Shown here: piece after piece, positions 5,906 to 7,669 of the stretch
Layout of the letters: each line of letters opens with the position of its first letter
How positions within the stretch are numbered: position 1 is the stretch's first letter
Assembly (NCBI GenBank): GCA_902767055.1
Contig: CACXFX010000105.1
Location: forward strand, 1 to 7,669
Direction of reading: 5' to 3'
Length of the DNA: 7,669 nt
Source: an uncultured Pseudomonadota bacterium
Lineage (GTDB): Bacteria; Pseudomonadota; Alphaproteobacteria; RF32; CAG-239
Position numbers and translations under genes: made by a program
Notes under the pieces: model-generated
The model's input: the letters and a program-made list of their open reading frames with translations, nothing else
Databases searched by the model: none
Told to the model about the DNA's origin: nothing

Positions 5906-7000
5906 ATGAGAAAGTTGGTTTTTATTTTTGGAATGGTTTTGAGTTTTGACGCTTTGGCAGATGTACCTTCATGCGGGGAGAATTGCACGTATACGCTTGT
6001 TCAAAATAACGAAGATAACGACAATCCGACTTATACCTTAAAGGTGATGCCGATTGATGTAAGCAAACCGGCTCAAATAAAAGATTATGAAAGAAATGTG
6101 TATTTAAATACACCGGAAATGGATGACTATGAGTGGCATATCGGGACAAACGAGGCAGCACCATGGTATAATAACGGTATAGACAGCAGTATTACAAAAA
6201 TTGAAGTCGGCACCGGTATTGCATCTGTCGGTATGCACGCCTTTTCGGATATGGGGAGCGTTACGGAAGTAAAATTACCTCAAGGTCTGGAAAAAATCGG
6301 TAAAGTGGCATTTCATGCCATGCCAGGGGTAACAAGTATTGATATTCCAAACAGCGTTACATTTATTGATCAATTCGGTGTCGGTAATTCCCGCTTAACC
6401 GAAATCGGTATTTCCGAAGGTTTAACCAAAATCGGTGACAGTGCTTTTTGCGGTGTTAAAGCCGAAAATTTTGTTGTACCTGCCGGTGTGACGGAAATAT
6501 CAGAGTTGGCCTTTACGGCAGGTGACGGGTCAGGAGGTTCGAATTGGAAAACGACCGGAATTAAAAATCTTTATTGCAGTAAAGATTTAATCAGTCAATG
6601 TCAGGCAGCGCTTGCTTATGCGGTTAATCCGAATGATACAGATGATACAAACGTGATTGAATATGAATCAAAAGGCGGCGTTTATGTCATAAAAGATGAA
6701 TATGGTAATGAAACGTATTATGTTTCGGCTAATAATATGAAAGATGGGCAAATATGTGAAGAAACATTAAGTGAATGTAAAAAGGAAGCGCTCATTAACC
6801 GCGGGACTTGCTCAGGCAGTGATTGTGATGCACTGGTGGCGGCCGATGACGGCGGTTATTTATTAAAAGTCGGGTCAAAGACGTATCAAAACATCAATGC
6901 GCTTTTAAGAGGCGATTATGACCGGCGGCGGATTTATACCATTGAAGAGGCCAATTTCGTCGCAGGGGATAAAAATCGCGTATCGATTACGTACAGGTAA
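5906..7000 (+). CDS. Secreted BspA-like leucine-rich-repeat protein
   Basis: The 364-residue product starts with a Sec signal peptide: MRK, then a hydrophobic LVFIFGMVLSF core, then ALA with likely cleavage after Ala18. Residues 96-206 form about five repeats of 21-23 residues of the BspA/LRR_5 type (starting near 96, 119, 142, 164 and 186), with recurring patterns such as LTEIGISEGLTKIGDSAF. A C-terminal region (about 215-364) is cysteine-rich (Cys224, 232, 284, 291, 302, 307) and ends in a compact block with RRIYTIEEAN at 341-350. Nine Cys in the mature chain suggest disulfides in the periplasm or outside the cell. There is no transmembrane or LPXTG anchor. LRR_5 proteins often mediate adhesion or protein binding; the function here is unknown. 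It is probably monocistronic, transcribed from 5687-5715 through the structured leader. Confidence 0.85.
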   Translation: MRKLVFIFGMVLSFDALADVPSCGENCTYTLVQNNEDNDNPTYTLKVMPIDVSKPAQIKDYERNVYLNTPEMDDYEWHIGTNEAAPWYNNGIDSSITKIEVGTGIASVGMHAFSDMGSVTEVKLPQGLEKIGKVAFHAMPGVTSIDIPNSVTFIDQFGVGNSRLTEIGISEGLTKIGDSAFCGVKAENFVVPAGVTEISELAFTAGDGSGGSNWKTTGIKNLYCSKDLISQCQAALAYAVNPNDTDDTNVIEYESKGGVYVIKDEYGNETYYVSANNMKDGQICEETLSECKKEALINRGTCSGSDCDALVAADDGGYLLKVGSKTYQNINALLRGDYDRRRIYTIEEANFVAGDKNRVSITYR

Positions 7001-7027
7001 AAAACGAAACCCTAATTTTCCTTAACA

Positions 7028-7060
7028 CAGCCTGCAAAAAATTATCTTTTTTGTGGGCTG
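7028..7060 (+). terminator. Long hairpin after the LRR gene, possible terminator
   Basis: Fourteen contiguous pairs (7028-7041 with 7047-7060), two of them G-T wobbles, enclose the loop TTATC. The outer five pairs are CAGCC/GGCTG and the inner six are A-T. It lies 27 bases after the LRR stop. The following bases (GTTGGCTTTTGG) are only weakly T-rich, so termination is plausible but not textbook; it may instead stabilise the 3' end of the mRNA. Confidence 0.45.
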
Positions 7061-7127
7061 GTTGGCTTTTGGTCTTGCAAAAATACAGCTGATATGCAAA
7101 ACTAAACCCGTTAATGGGAAAAGGATA

Positions 7128-7669
7128 ATGTCGAACTTCTTTTTAAATAATACTTCTTTGATTTTAACCGCTGCAGGGGCTTTAATTGCCTTATTGCTTG
7201 CGCTGATATTTTTTGTTCTTTTCTTAAAAGCGGGGAACCGGCTCAAAAAAGCACAAAAAGAGTGCTTGGAATTTCACGTTTGGCGTGATTTGAAAGAAAA
7301 TGAGCTTGACGCTCAAAAACAAAGTGTTGCGATTTTGAGCGATGAAAAACTTCAGCTTTTAAAAGAAAATGAGCGCTTAAAATCCGATTTAACGTTAAAA
7401 GAAGCCTATTTAAATGAGCAAATCGCCTTTTTGCAAAAAAATAAAGAAGAGCTCAGCCTTAAATTTCAAAACATTTCAAATGAGGTGATTAAAGCTCAAA
7501 ATCAAACTTTCAGCGAAAATCAAAAAAACACGCTCGGCTTTTTGCTCAAACCTTTTGCCGACGAGCTTGCCGAATTTAAGAAAAAAATGGATGCTTCGCA
7601 CGACGATAATGTCAAATTTGATGCCCAAATCAAAAGCCTTTTTGAGCTTAATCAAAATTTGAGCAAAGA
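7128..7669 (+). CDS. rmuC: DNA recombination protein RmuC, 5' part (cut by window end)
   Basis: The frame is open from the ATG at 7128 to the window edge, 180 codons so far. An N-terminal transmembrane helix (about residues 9-34, with a stretch ALIALLLALIFFVLFL) is followed by a few basic residues and a long Lys/Glu/Gln-rich coiled coil (about 37-120). The beginning of the conserved RmuC region (about 113-180) follows, with FQNISNEVIKAQNQTFSENQ and LLKPFADELAEFKKKMD. RmuC limits inversions at short inverted repeats in E. coli and has a nuclease-like core, which would lie beyond the window. The Shine-Dalgarno AAGGA (7121-7125) is only two bases from the ATG, unusually close. A four-codon ORF (7114-7128) ends in a TAATG overlap with this start. 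I see no clear own promoter. Confidence 0.88.
   Translation, partial: MSNFFLNNTSLILTAAGALIALLLALIFFVLFLKAGNRLKKAQKECLEFHVWRDLKENELDAQKQSVAILSDEKLQLLKENERLKSDLTLKEAYLNEQIAFLQKNKEELSLKFQNISNEVIKAQNQTFSENQKNTLGFLLKPFADELAEFKKKMDASHDDNVKFDAQIKSLFELNQNLSK

Noticed and set aside
7033..7101. Three copies of TGCAAAA (7033, 7076, 7095)
   Set aside because: Spacing is irregular and the motif is short and A-rich; the first copy is part of the hairpin. Probably chance.

Overview
The window comes from an AT-rich proteobacterium, most likely an alphaproteobacterium with a low-GC genome. The evidence is the gene order rimP-nusA-ylxR-infB-rbfA, the single YlxR protein carrying an L7Ae-like half (an arrangement I associate with Alphaproteobacteria), and the style of the proteins. 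A host-associated or gut lineage is plausible from the secreted BspA-like leucine-rich-repeat protein, but that is inference. All genes are on the + strand; I see no convincing minus-strand gene, tRNA, rRNA, CRISPR array or insertion sequence.

Layout. Positions 1-80 hold a strong intrinsic terminator (28-64) ending only 16 bases before the first gene. Positions 81-5635 form a tight translation/transcription operon: rimP (30S maturation), nusA (elongation, pausing and antitermination factor), a ylxR-L7Ae RNA-binding gene, infB (initiation factor IF2) and rbfA (30S maturation). The gaps are 9 to 27 bases, and a clear intrinsic terminator (5652-5684) ends the unit. RimP and RbfA help build the small subunit, IF2 loads initiator tRNA on it, and NusA works on RNA polymerase.

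Positions 5685-5905 are the most interesting non-coding part. A near-consensus promoter with an extended -10 (5687-5715) overlaps the end of the rbfA terminator. It is followed by about 160 bases that fold into several perfect or near-perfect hairpins and end in a terminator-like hairpin plus T7 (5851-5882), just before the ribosome binding site of the next gene. This could be a free-standing small RNA or an attenuator/riboswitch-type leader.

Positions 5906-7000 encode a secreted protein with a signal peptide, five BspA-type leucine-rich repeats and a cysteine-rich C-terminal region. Positions 7001-7127 hold a long hairpin. From 7128 to the window end runs the 5' part of rmuC (membrane anchor, coiled coil, start of the RmuC domain), cut by the window edge. 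The usual alphaproteobacterial continuation after rbfA (truB, rpsO, pnp) is absent here.
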